64,000 nt of DNA. It comes from Procambarus clarkii. Lineage: Eukaryota > Arthropoda > Malacostraca > Decapoda > Cambaridae. Numbering within the stretch: the first letter of the stretch is position 1; the number at the start of each line of letters is the position of its first letter. The translations under genes were made by a program, and so were the position numbers. The stretch is taken from assembly GCF_040958095.1 (NCBI RefSeq), contig NC_091160.1, positions 40,832,306-40,896,305 on the forward strand. The letters are read 5' to 3'. Below the pieces are notes generated by a model. That model was not told the DNA's origin, ran no database searches, and was given only the letters and a program-made list of their open reading frames with translations. This document shows, piece after piece, positions 23,544 to 34,436 of this stretch.

Positions 23544-23950
23544 AGAGAGAGAGAGCCATGATAGCCACCACAGCCTCAACATGCACAAGAGCATACTATC
23601 CGGCCGCACTAATATAGGCCAGCGGCGCCCATCAGGCCGTCGACGACCGGGCCAGGTACATGTATAAAGATGACCCCGGCCACAATATCGACCGCCCCGG
23701 CCCGACGCCATTACTCCACATTGGTCCTGGAGTGATCCTCACACTTCCTCACGACTCCTCCAGAATAGTTGGAGTGTAAAGATCATACACGACACATTAG
23801 TGGCCGTAGTCGTGCTGAGGGTCGTGTGGGGTGTCCTGGGGTCGTTACCTCTCCTCAAGAGTGAGAAGTTTGCAGTTGTTAAGCCTCGACAATTGACAAC
23901 AATAAACTATGTAGTTGGGAATGAGTGAGTGACTGGGGTTGTTGTAATTA
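23544..23950. other. Low-repeat spacer, no gene seen
   Basis: After a short (GA)n run the sequence is of ordinary composition for about 400 bp, with no recognised coding similarity, splice-bounded exon or RNA gene. It is one of the few stretches that could serve as unique anchor sequence. Confidence 0.5.
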
Positions 23951-24265
23951 ACACGTGGGGGGGGGGGGGACAATCATGGGAGTGTTCTGAAGAAAACGGG
24001 AAGTGTTAGGACGTAGAGAAGAGGCAGGAGTAGAGTAGAGAAGAGGCAGGAGGGAGAGACGGCCCCCAGGTTGGGGGGTGGGGGGGTTGGGGGGTGGAAC
24101 AGGCTTCTTACATTACAATGGCCAGTTGCCCTCGGCGCCACTCCCCCCCCCCCCACCCCTCCCTTCCCCCCAACCTTCCTCCTCTATCCCCATCTCCCTT
24201 CCCCTCCCTCCTTCCCCCTTCCTCCTCTCTCCCCACTACCACCTCATCACACTCCAGTCCGTCCT
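23951..24265. repeat. Poly-G and poly-pyrimidine low-complexity tracts
   Basis: A run of about twelve G lies near 23957, a G-rich block gttggggggtggggggg at 24070, and a C-rich block of cccctccct type at 24143-24235. Two nearly identical agaagaggcagga phrases lie between them. No gene is seen. Confidence 0.8.
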
Positions 24266-24267
24266 CT

Positions 24268-24363
24268 AAGTATGGGGAGGTAAATGTAACAGCACAAGTA
24301 AGTCTAATTATGTACTATTCCGAGCAGTCAGGAATTGTACTTATTTTCACTTGGTATTAAACC
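24268..24363. repeat. Diverged direct repeat, copy 1
   Basis: Shares with 24717-24800 the ordered blocks 'atggggagRtaaatgtaa', 'aatYatgtact', 'cagtca', 'tgtacttatt', 'cactt', 'gtattaaacc'. Copy 1 is about 12 bp longer. Class unknown. Confidence 0.65.
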
Positions 24364-24716
24364 GGAATGTCAAATATATTGTGAATATTTCAGTTTACCT
24401 GAAAAGCTGAATAGCCAACCTCAACCCTAACCTAACCACGACCTTTTTGATGATAAGCATTTTATAGCTTCTTAATTACACTTAGTACTTAAGCTATAGC
24501 TATAATGATATTACAGTTTTATAAAACAAATAAAGCAAAACTAAAATATTTCAATAAATTGTAAAGTAACTCAGGATATTTTAAAATTTTGTATAAAATC
24601 TCTATTGTTTAATAACATTGAAAAAGAAATTCCTCATATTTAAAATTTGTGATTACTATATTAAACTAGAAAACTTCAACCTTAAATTCTGAGTCTTAAC
24701 AGAAAACGAGGAGAAT
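24364..24716. other. AT-rich spacer, no gene seen
   Basis: AT-rich DNA with one short telomere-like phrase, caaccctaacctaacc at 24421. No coding or RNA feature is recognised. Confidence 0.5.
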
Positions 24717-24800
24717 AAATGGGGAGATAAATGTAAGTGCAATAATGTACTTTGTATGACAGTCAAAAAATGTACTTATTACACTTAGTATTAAACCGTA
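24717..24800. repeat. Diverged direct repeat, copy 2
   Basis: Second copy of the block at 24268-24363, same orientation, about 450 bp downstream. The two may be remnants of one dispersed element or ends of a decayed insertion. Confidence 0.65.
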
Positions 24801-24901
24801 CTGGCAATTCAGAGGATGTGTTGCCACCAACCTCTCACACCTCGTCTCACCCTCATTCAAACATATAAATATTTGTCATATATTATTCTCAATGCGGTTG
24901 T

Positions 24902-24912
<11 letters not shown>

Positions 24913-24957
<45 letters not shown>
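24913..24957. repeat. (TA)n microsatellite
   Basis: About 22 TA units following tacatacatacata. It bounds the left arm of the PLE inverted repeat. Confidence 0.97.
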
Positions 24958-24960
<3 letters not shown>

Positions 24961-24990
24961 TATATTTTGGTAGCAGTCTTTCCTGTAGAC

Positions 24991-25567
24991 ATATATTATT
25001 AAATATGACCGAAAAAGTAAGATTAATAATTCTAACACGAATTTTCTCAATCTTTCGTACATTTCTTTTCACTGTTGGTGGTAATTCAAAAATCAATTCT
25101 CCAAAATTCATTTTTATTTCTTGTCTGGCGCGTTTCGTAAAACTTATTACATTTTCAAAGACTTTAGTTTACAAATACACAACTGAATAGACCTTACACA
25201 TCTCCGGTTTTGTTTATATCTACATTTGAGTGAGGTGGATGGGGTGAGGTGGCATTAATAGGGTATTAATTTCATCAACACAAGACAGAACACGAAACAA
25301 TGGGTATTGAATAGAAGTGATTGTAGAAAGCCTATTGGTCCATATTTCTTGATGCTTCTATATTGGAGCGGAGTCTTGAGGTGGGTAGAATATAGTTGTG
25401 CATTAATTGGCTGTTGATTGCTGGTGTTGACTTCTTGATGTGTAGTGCCTCGCAAACGTCAAGCCGCCTGCTATCGCTGTATCTATCGATGATTTCTGTG
25501 TTGTTTACTAGGATTTCTCTGGCGATGGTTTGGTTGTGGGAAGAGATTATATGTTCCTTAATGGAGC
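24991..25567 (-). mobile_element. PLE 3' end, left arm of inverted repeat
   Basis: This 570-bp segment is the near-perfect inverted complement of 25575-26200. On the minus strand it carries the end of a GIY-YIG-type reading frame, a stop at 25332-25334, and a 3' untranslated region. Only the left arm keeps the extra outer bases toward 24960 (attttggtagcagtctttcc on plus). It is truncated at its 5' side at the palindrome centre. Assignment to Penelope-like elements rests on the protein tail and remembered decapod PLE sequence. Confidence 0.7.
25332..25567 (-). pseudogene. PLE GIY-YIG C-terminal tail, open copy
   Basis: The minus frame reads SIKEHIISSHNQTIAREIL, continues through NNTEIIDRYSDSRRLDVCEA and ALHIKKSTPAINSQLMHNY, and stops at 25332-25334 after SRNMDQ. 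The EALHIK stretch matches the position of the catalytic Glu helix of GIY-YIG nucleases in PLEs. The nuclease core and reverse transcriptase are absent, so this is a fragment with no start of its own. Confidence 0.62.
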
Positions 25568-25574
25568 CCTGTTG

Positions 25575-26195
25575 TTAAGGAACATATAATCTCTTCCCAC
25601 AACCAAACCATCGCCAGAGAAATCCTAGTAAACAACACATAAATCATCGATAGATACAGCGATAGCAGGCGGCTTGACGTTTGCGAGGCACTACACATCA
25701 AGAAGTCAACACCAGCAATCAACAGCCAATTAATGCACAACTATATTCTACCCACCTCAAGACTCCGCTCCAATATAGAAGCATCAAGAAATATGGACCA
25801 ATAGGCTTTCTACAATCACTTCCATTTCAATACCCATTGTTTCGTGTTCTGTCTTGTGTTGATGAAATTAATACCCTATTAATGCCACCTCTTGTTCTGT
25901 CTTGTGTTGATGAAATTAATACCCTATTAATGCCACCTCACCCCATCCACCTCACTCAAATGTAGATATAAACAAAACCGGAGATGTGTAAGTTCTATTC
26001 AGTTGTGTATTTGTAAACTAAAGTCTTTGAAAATGTAATAAGTTTTACGAAACGCGCTCGTGTCGCGTCAGACAAGAAATAAAAATGAATTTTGGAGAAT
26101 TGATTTTTGAATTACCACCAACAGTGAAAAGAAATGTACGAAAGATTGAGAAAATTCGTGTTAGAATTATTAATCTTACTTTTTCGGTCATATTT

Positions 26196-26200
<5 letters not shown>
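25575..26200 (+). mobile_element. PLE 3' end, right arm of inverted repeat
   Basis: The mirror of the left arm, separated from it by only 13 bp (tggagccctgttg). It differs by an extra tandem copy of a 48-bp block (25846-25893 and 25894-25941), an 11-bp insertion near 26060, one in-frame stop and few substitutions. The two copies meet at their truncated 5' sides, a head-to-head arrangement. The outer end runs into (TA)n. Confidence 0.7.
25577..25804 (+). pseudogene. PLE GIY-YIG C-terminal tail, stop-containing copy
   Basis: Same 75-codon tail as on the left arm, ending at the tag of 25802-25804, but gaa has become taa at 25640-25642, an in-frame stop after VNNT. The left copy keeps Glu there. 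The difference shows the arms have drifted apart since they formed. Confidence 0.62.

Positions 26201-26283
<83 letters not shown>
26201..26283. repeat. (TA)n microsatellite
   Basis: About 41 TA units between the PLE right arm and the foldback element. Confidence 0.98.
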
Positions 26284-27000
<717 letters not shown>

Positions 27001-27019
27001 ATGCAGAATAGTAACGCAG

Positions 27020-27077
27020 TAAGAATGAGAGTAACTGCAGAAGGCAAATAGGCCTTCTGCAGTTACTCTCATTCTTA
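27020..27077. repeat. Perfect 26-bp hairpin
   Basis: taagaatgagagtaactgca begins an arm at 27020-27045 that is exactly complementary to 27052-27077, with loop aaatag. The arm resembles a phrase near PLE 3' regions in decapods from memory. It lies downstream of the PLE GIY-YIG frame. Confidence 0.93.
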
Positions 27078-27109
27078 TGTTGTAATGTCCATTTTCGACT
27101 TGAGAATCG

Positions 27110-27160
27110 ACTTGAGAATGGTCCAGGACGGACCGAAACGTCGTCGTCCCTCAACTTCTA
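27110..27160 (+). ncRNA. Possible degenerate hammerhead-like motif of a PLE
   Basis: GGTCC (27120-27124), loop AGGAC, GGACC (27130-27134), then GAAAC (27135-27139) and GTCGTC follow the order stem II, GAAA, cleavage-site GUC of a hammerhead. PLEs are known to carry hammerhead ribozymes. The upstream bases are cttgagaat, not the invariant CUGAUGA core, so activity is unlikely unless this is a variant. The PLE frame nearby is on the other strand, which weakens the case. Confidence 0.3.
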
Positions 27161-27248
27161 GTGTGTGGTCTGGTCAACGTTGTAATGTCTTTAATGGGAT
27201 AGTGAATATTAATAGAGACTTAGTGAGATAGTGGATATTAACACGCTA

Positions 27249-27941
27249 TTAGTGAAACAAAGGAGAATCAATGATCCTACTCAAATCGCCCTTTAACTGA
27301 TCAATCAAAAATGGATCTAAACTATACAAACCTCTGCTAATGTTCAAATTACATGATTTTGTAATCTGTATTAAAGCAGATTCAATTATGTTCCTATTGA
27401 AAGTTCTTTTACAATTCGTTATTGAAGAAGCCATCTCCCAATCAATTTGGTGAGCATCTTCTGACAAGTGAACAAACAAAGCATTAGACAATTGGCCATG
27501 TCTTACAGAGTATTTATGTTGCGAAATTTGAAATTTCAAATCTTTAGATGTTTGCCCAACATAGAAATTATTACAGTCTTTACCAGGTATTTTATAAATG
27601 ACACAATTATCACTACGAGGACTGTTTCTAACTAACAGTTTTCCAACAGTATTTTCGTAATTAAACAATACATGTATATCAAAAAGTTTCAAGGCCTTGA
27701 CAATATTTTCACACCCAGAGAAATATGTTAAACATAACACATTTTTTGTGCAAATTTTTTCACTGCATATTTTATTATAATATGTACGACGTGCTTTGCT
27801 ACGGCAAACATCAAAAATACTCAGTGGGTAACAAAGCTTGAGACCAAGAGAATCAATATTCTTAAACTCTTCGTCTAAGAAGTCTGGACTAACATCCCGA
27901 AGAGCTCTTAGATACATAGAGGAAAAAGTAGATTGTTTCAC
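27249..27941 (-). pseudogene. PLE GIY-YIG endonuclease domain, uninterrupted frame
   Basis: A 230-codon open frame with no upstream intact reverse transcriptase. Residues 113-130, CVIYKIPGKDCNNFYVGQ, are the GIY and YIG strands, with the paired Cys (113, 123) usual in PLE nucleases. H142, H158 and H164 follow in the expected region. E187 in NIIESAL is the catalytic Glu. The usual Arg of the R-x-x-x-H-K helix appears as Q138, so the nuclease may be inactive. Residues 1-60 match the linker after the reverse transcriptase. In a full element this domain nicks target DNA for reverse transcription. The Met is internal, not a true start. Confidence 0.82.
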
Positions 27942-28112
27942 ATTGTATCTATGCCCTGAGGAATAATATACATAAGATCAATTATTCGAAGACTTTCTGT
28001 AAACACTAAACGTTAGTGAAGTCTTCCCTATGAGTAAGTATATCTAAGAATGGCAAACATTTATCAATTTTAGTCTCCATAGTAAACTTATAGAGGTGAC
28101 TTGATCATTCAG
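27942..28112 (-). pseudogene. PLE reverse transcriptase C-terminal remnant
   Basis: On the minus strand the sequence reads LNDQVTSI, then after a one-base shift KFTMETKIDKCLPFLDILTH, the usual end of a PLE reverse transcriptase before the GIY-YIG linker. Stops (tag, tga) follow before the downstream frame resumes at YYSSGHRYNVKQSTF. It is continuous with the GIY-YIG frame and joined at 28112/28113 to a LINE. Confidence 0.7.
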
Positions 28113-28836
28113 GTTGACTCCTGCAGTCAAGTCATTTACATAAATGAGGAATAGTATAGGTCCCAGGAGTGATCCTTGAGGTACCCCGCTTGTTACTCTA
28201 CACCAGTCCGACCCGTCTCCCCTCACTGTCACTCTCTGACGGGTAATTCTGTCAGGTAATTCTTTACCCATGTTAATACGTTGCCGCCTACTGCCGCCAT
28301 GCCTCACAAGTTTGTATAGTAGCGTCCTGTGGGGTACTGTATCAAAGGCTTTTTGGCAGTCTAGAAATATGCAATCTGCCCATCCTTCTCTGTCTTGCCT
28401 TATTTTCGTTACCTTATCATAAAACACCAGGAGATTCGTAAGCATGGTTTCCCTACTCGAAAGCCATGATGTTGCTTATTTATAAACTCAATTCTTTCTA
28501 GGTGTACAACTAGTCTTAAATTCATCATTCTTTCAAGTACTTTGCAAGGAATGCTTGAAAGCGACACTGATCTGTAGTTAAGTACGTCTTCTCTATCTTC
28601 TTTCTTGTAGATAGACACCACATTAGCCTTCTTCCAGCAGCTGGGCAATTCCCCCTGTGTAAGTGACTCATTATATATTAGTGCTAGAGGTATGCTGAGG
28701 GTCTGTGCTGCTTCTCTTAATCACCCACGGTGATACTCTATCAGGTCCAGTAGCGTTAGTTACATCCAGTGATGCTAGCTGTATCCTTACTTCCTCCTCC
28801 TCCTTCCTTGTGAGTGTTGCTCCTTCACCAGGTGCC
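28113..28836 (-). pseudogene. LINE reverse transcriptase fragment, three frames
   Basis: Minus-strand order: TLTRKEEEEVRIQLASLDV and GPDRVSPWVIK (entry to the polymerase), shift near 28714, then EAAQTLSIPLALIYNESLTQ, LPSCWKKANVVSIYKKEDRE and NYRSVSLSSIPCKVLERM, shift near 28445, then FLDCQKAFDTVPH (motif A, catalytic Asp) and SGVPQGSLLGPILFLIYVND (motif B). It stops at GVN, just before the expected FADD motif C, where PLE sequence takes over. CR1/Jockey-like, related to but distinct from the copies at 4342-7015. Two frameshifts and both ends missing make it non-functional. Confidence 0.85.
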
Positions 28837-28840
28837 AGGG

Positions 28841-30888
28841 GTGAGAGAGCCACAGTGAGCCAGGTGAGAGAGCCACAGTGAGCCAGGTGAGAGAGCCACA
28901 GTGAGCCAGGTGAGAGAGCCACAGTGAGCCAGGTCCCAGAGCCACAGTGAGCCAGGTCCCAGAGCCACAGTGAGCCAGGTCAGAGAGCCACAGTGAGCCA
29001 GGTCAGAGAGCCACAGTGAGCCAGGTGAGAGAGCCACAGTGAGCCAGGTCCCAGAGCCACAGTGAGCCAGGTGAGAGAGCCACAGTGAGCCAGGTCAGAG
29101 AGCCACAGTGAGCCAGGTCAGAGAGCCACAGTGAGCCAGGTGAGAGAGCCACAGTGAGCCAGGTCAGAGAGCCACAGTGAGCCAGGTGAGAGAGCCACAG
29201 TGAGCCAGGTGAGAGAGCCACAGTGAGCCAGGTGAGAGAGCCACAGTGAGCCAGGTGAGAGAGCCACAGTGAGCCAGGTGAGAGAGCCACAGTGAGCCAG
29301 GTGAGAGAGCCACAGTGAGCCAGGTGAGAGAGCCACAGTGAGCCAGGTGAGAGAGCCACAGTGAGCCAGGTGAGAGAGCCACAGTGAGCCAGGTCTCAGA
29401 GCCACAGTGAGCCAGGTGAGAGAGCCACAGTGAGCCAGGTCAGAGAGCCACAGTGAGCCAGGTCAGAGAGCCACAGTGAGCCAGGTGAGAGAGCCACAGT
29501 GAGCCAGGTCCCAGAGCCACAGTGAGCCAGGTGAGAGAGCCACAGTGAGCCAGGTCAGAGAGCCACAGTGAGCCAGGTGAGAGAGCCACAGTGAGCCAGG
29601 TGAGAGAGCCACAGTGAGCCAGGTGAGAGAGCCACAGTGAGCCAGGTGAGAGAGCCACAGTGAGCCAGGTGAGAGAGCCACAGTGAGCCAGGTCCCAGAG
29701 CCACAGTGAGCCAGGTGAGAGAGCCACAGTGAGCCAGGTGAGAGAGCCACAGTGAGCCAGGTGAGAGAGCCACAGTGAGCCAGGTGAGAGAGCCACAGTG
29801 AGCCAGGTGAGAGAGCCACAGTGAGCCAGGTGAGAGAGCCACAGTGAGCCAGGTGAGAGAGCCACAGTGAGCCAGGTCAGAGAGCCACAGTGAGCCAGGT
29901 CAGAGAGCCACAGTGAGCCAGGTGAGAGAGCCACAGTGAGCCAGGTGAGATAGCCACAGTGAGCCAGGTCCCAGAGCCACAGTGAGCCAGGTGAGAGAGC
30001 CACAGTGAGCCAGGTGAGAGAGCCACAGTGAGCCAGGTCCCAGAGCCACAGTGAGCCAGGTGAGAGCCACAGTGAGCCAGGTCAGAGAGCCACAGTGAGC
30101 CAGGTCAGAGAGCCACAGTGAGCCAGGTGAGAGAGCCACAGTGAGCCAGGTCCCAGAGCCACAGTGAGCCAGGTCCCAGAGCCACAGTGAGCCAGGTGAG
30201 AGAGCCACAGTGAGCCAGGTCCCAGAGCCACAGTGAGCCAGGTGAGAGAGCCACAGTGAGCCAGGTGAGAGAGCCACAGTGAGCCAGGTGAGAGAGCCAC
30301 AGTGATCCAGGTGAGAGAGCCACAGTGAGCCAGGTCCCAGAGCCACAGTGAGCCAGGTCCCAGAGCCACAGTGAGCCAGGTGAGAGCCACAGTGAGCCAG
30401 GTCCCAGAGCCACAGTGAGCCAGGTGAGAGAGCCACAGTGAGCCAGGTCAGAGAGCCACAGTGAGCCAGGTGAGAGAGCCACAGTGAGCCAGGTGAGAGA
30501 GCCACAGTGAGCCAGGTCCCAGAGCCACAGTGAGCCAGGTGAGAGAGCCACAGTGAGTCAGGTGAGAGAGCCACAGTGAGCCAGGTGAGAGAGCCACAGT
30601 GAGCCAGGTGAGAGAGCCACAGTGAGCCAGGTGAGAGAGCCACAGTGAGCCAGGTGAGAGAGCCACAGTGAGCCACGGTGAGAGAGCCACAGTGAGCCAG
30701 GTGAGAGAGCCACAGTGAGCCAGGTGAGAGAGCCACAGTGAGCCAGGTGAGAGAGCCACAGTGAGCCAGGTGAGAGAGCCACAGTGAGCCAGGTGAGAGA
30801 GCCACAGTGAGCCAGGTGAGAGAGTCACAGTGAGCCAGGTGAGAGGGTCACAGTGAGCCAGGGGTGAGAGAGCCACAGTGAGCCACGG
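28841..30888. repeat. 23-bp minisatellite
   Basis: About 89 copies with shared core gagccacagtgagccagg. Three unit types alternate: gtgagagagcc, gtcagagagcc and gtcccagagcc. A few 20-bp units (gtgagagcc at 30060 and 30380) lack agag. It starts at the 5' end of the LINE fragment. Ser/Leu/Trp-rich minus frames are repeat artefacts. Confidence 0.98.
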
Positions 30889-31053
30889 TGCCTCTACCAC
30901 ACCTCCCTCCCAACACCACTAACCACCCTCACTGGTGCCAATTACATTATTTACGTTGTCGGGAGCAGCTGCAGGAACAGTCTCGGAGTGGCACTGCAAC
31001 CTCCTGACCAGAGGTCCTCCTCGACACCCAGTGACCTGATGGTTGTGACCAGG
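30889..31053. other. Short spacer between arrays
   Basis: 165 bp of non-repetitive sequence with no recognised feature. Confidence 0.5.
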
Positions 31054-34018
31054 TCTCTCTCCCCCACTGTCTCCCCTCTGGTCTCCTGACCCACACTGTC
31101 TCCCCTCTGGTCTCCAGACCCACACTGTCTCCCCTCTGGTCTCCAGACCCACACTGTCTCCCCTCTGGTCTCCAGACCCACACTGTCTCCCCTCTGGTCT
31201 CCAGACCCACACTGTCTCCCCTCTGGTCTCCAGACCCCACTGTCTCCCCTCTGGTCTCCAGACCCACACTGTCTCCCCTCTGGTCTCCTGACCCCCACTG
31301 TCTTCCCTCTGGTCTCCAGACCCCACTGTCTCCCCTCTGGTCTCCAGACCCCACTGTCTCCCCTCTGGTCTCCAGACCCACACTGTCTCCCCTCTGGTCT
31401 CCAGACCCACACTGTCTCCCCTCTGGTCTCCAGACCCACACTGTCTCCCCTCTGGTCTCCAGACCCCACTGTCTCCCCTCTGGTCTCCAGACCCACACTG
31501 TCTCCCCTCTGGTCTCCTGACCCCCACTGTCTTCCCTCTGGTCTCCAGACCCCACTGTCTCCCCTCTGGTCTCCAGACCCCACTGTCTCCCCTCTGGTCT
31601 CCAGACCCACACTGTCTCCCCTCTGGTCTCCAGACCCACACTGTCTCCCCTCTGGTCTCCAGACCCACAGTGTCTCCCGTCTGGTCTCCTGACCCACACT
31701 GTCTCCCCTCTGGTCTCCAGACCCACACTGTCTCCCCTCTGGTCTCCAGACCCCACTGTCTCCCCTCTGGTCTCCAGACCCCACTGTCTCCCCTCTGGTC
31801 TCCAGACCCACACTGTCTCCCCTCTGGTCTCCAGACCCACACTGTCTCCCCTCTGGTCTCCAGACCCCCACTGTCTCCCCTCTGGTCTCCAGACCCTCAC
31901 TGTCTCCCCTCTGGTCTCCAGAGCCCTCACTGTCTCCCCTCTGGTCTCCAGACCCACACTGTCTCCCCTCTGGTCTCCAGACCCTCACTGTCTCCCCTCT
32001 GGTCTCCAGACCCCACTGTCTCCCCTCTGGTCTCCAGACCCCACTGTCTCCCCTCTGGTCTCCAGACCCACACTGTCTCCCCTCTGGTCTCCAGACCCAC
32101 ACTGTCTCCCCTCTAGTCTCCAGACCCACACTGTCTCCCCTCTGGTCTCCAGACCCACACTGTCTCCCCTCTGGTCTCCAGACCCTCACTGTCTCCCCTC
32201 TGGTCTCCAGACCCACACTGTCTCCCCTCTGGTCTCCAGACCCACACTGTCTCCCCTCTGGTCTCCAGACCCTCACTGTCTCCCCTCTGGTCTCCAGACC
32301 CTCACTGTCTCCCCTCTGGTCTCCAGACCCACACTGTCTCCCCTCTGGTCTCCAGACCCACACAGTCTCCCCTCTGGTCTCCAGACCCACACTGTCTCCC
32401 CTCTGGTCTCCAGACCCACACTGTCTCCCCTCTGGTCTCCAGACCCTCACTGTCTCCCCTCTGGTCTCCAGACCCACACTGTCTCCCCTCTGGTCTCCAG
32501 ACCCACACTGTCTCCCCTCTGGTCTCCAGACCCACACTGTCTCCCCTCTGGTCTCCAGACCCTCACTGTCTCCCCTCTGGTCTCCAGACCCACACTGTCT
32601 CCCCTCTGGTCTCCAGACCCACACTGTCTCCCCTCTGGTCTCCAGACCCTCACTGTCTCCCCTCTGGTCTCCAGACCCTCACTGTCTCCCCTCTGGTCTC
32701 CAGACCCACACTGTCTCCCCTCTGGTCTCCAGACCCACACAGTCTCCCCTCTGGTCTCCAGACCCACACTGTCTCCCCTCTGGTCTCCAGACCCACACTG
32801 TCTCCCCTCTGGTCTCCAGACCCTCACTGTCTCCCCTCTGGTCTCCAGACCCACACTGTCTCCCCTCTGGTCTCCAGACCCACACTGTCTCCCCTCTGGT
32901 CTCCAGACCCACACTGTCTCCCCTCTGGTCTCCAGACCCACACTGTCTCCCCTCTGGTCTCCAGACCCTCACTGTCTCCCCTCTGGTCTCCAGACCCCTC
33001 ACTGTCTCCCCTCTGGTCTCCAGACCCACACTGTCTCCCCTCTGGTCTCCAGACCCACACTGTCTCCCCTCTGGTCTCCAGACCCACACTGTCTCCCCTC
33101 TGGTCTCCAGACCCACACTGTCTCCCCTCTGGTCTCCAGACCACCACTGTCTCCCCTCTGGTCTCCAGACCCACACTGTCTCCCCTCTGGTCTCCAGACC
33201 CACACTGTCTCCCCTCTGGTCTCCAGACCCACACTGTCTCCCCTCTGGTCTCCAGACCCACACTGTCTCCCCTCTGGTCTCCAGACCCACACTGTCTCCC
33301 CTCTGGTCTCCAGACCCACACTGTCTCCCCTCTGGTCACCAGACCCACACTGTCTCCCCTCTGGTCTCCAGACCACCACTGTCTCCCCTCTGGTCTCCAG
33401 ACCCACACTGTCTCCCCTCTGGTCTCCAGACCCACACTGTCTCTCCTCTGGTCTCCAGACCCACACTGTCTCCCCTCTGGTCTCCTGACCACCACTGTCT
33501 CCCCTCTGGTCTCCAGACCCACACTGTCTCCCCTCTGGTCTCCAGACCCACACTGTCTCCCCTCTTTTCTCCAGACCCACACTGTCTCCCCTCTGGTCTC
33601 CAGACCACCACTGTCTCCCCTCTGGTCTCCAGACCCACACTGTCTCCCCTCTGGTCTCCAGACCACCACTGTCTCCCCTCTGGTCTCCAGACCCTCACTG
33701 TCTCCCCTCTGGTCTCCAGACCCCTCACTGTCTCCCCTCTGGTCTCCAGACCACCACTGTCTCCCCTCTGGTCTGCAGACCCTCACTGTCTCCCCTCTGG
33801 TCTCCAGACCACCACTGTCTCCCCTCTGGTCTGCAGACCCTCACTGTCTCCCCTCTGGTCTCCAGACCCCTCACTGTCTCCCCTCTGGTCTCCAGACCCT
33901 CACTGTCTCCCCTCTGGTCTCCAGACCCTCACTGTCTCCCCTCTGGTCTCCAGACCCCTCACTGTCTCCCCTCTGGTCTCCAGACCCACACTGTCTCCCC
34001 TCTGGTCTCCAGACCCAC
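31054..34018. repeat. 29-bp pyrimidine-rich minisatellite
   Basis: About 103 copies of a unit with core tgtctcccctctggtctcc followed by agaccc and a variable 2-4 base joint (acac, tcac, cac, accac). Unit length is 28-30 bp. The minus frames that read WRPEGRQ and SGDQRGD are by-products of a stop-free unit. Confidence 0.98.
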
Positions 34019-34436
34019 GTGTACTCCATGTACACATTCGAATCATACCAAATCACCTTCGTCATCTTCCTCACCTTCAATAAAAAATGATTGGAGAGAT
34101 CATAAGGGTCTCTTACAATCCCTGCCAGAGCCACTGGAGAAGTTCCAATCCTTCCTCACCTCCTTTCCCAAGACATTTGTCGAGGTAATTGGATCCAAAT
34201 GAGTATTTGTGCTCGATAGTGACCTCCATTTGTGAGAGGAATGGTGTCAGGGAGATGGTGACTCCTCATACCTGATACCTGAACCATGTTCCCTGACTGT
34301 CGACGCCTTATACCTGACTCCCTAACACCTGACGTATAATCCCGAGCCCTGTGTGACCCAAATACCTCCTCCCAAATACCTGACCTCTAATTCCTGACCC
34401 CTGACACCTAATTCCATTCCTTTCTTCCTCTCAACC
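34019..34436. other. Low-repeat spacer, no gene seen
   Basis: Ordinary sequence. From 34270 to 34420 the phrase acctgac / cctgaccc recurs irregularly, perhaps a decayed tandem repeat. No gene is recognised. Confidence 0.5.

Noticed and set aside
23561..23930. Possible exon or promoter of a host gene
   Set aside because: Composition is ordinary, but I see no homology, reliable splice-site pair or core promoter set to support a gene.
25681..25965. Frame beginning MRGTTHQEVN on both palindrome arms
   Set aside because: It is out of frame with the PLE protein tail. Its presence on both arms only reflects the inverted repeat.
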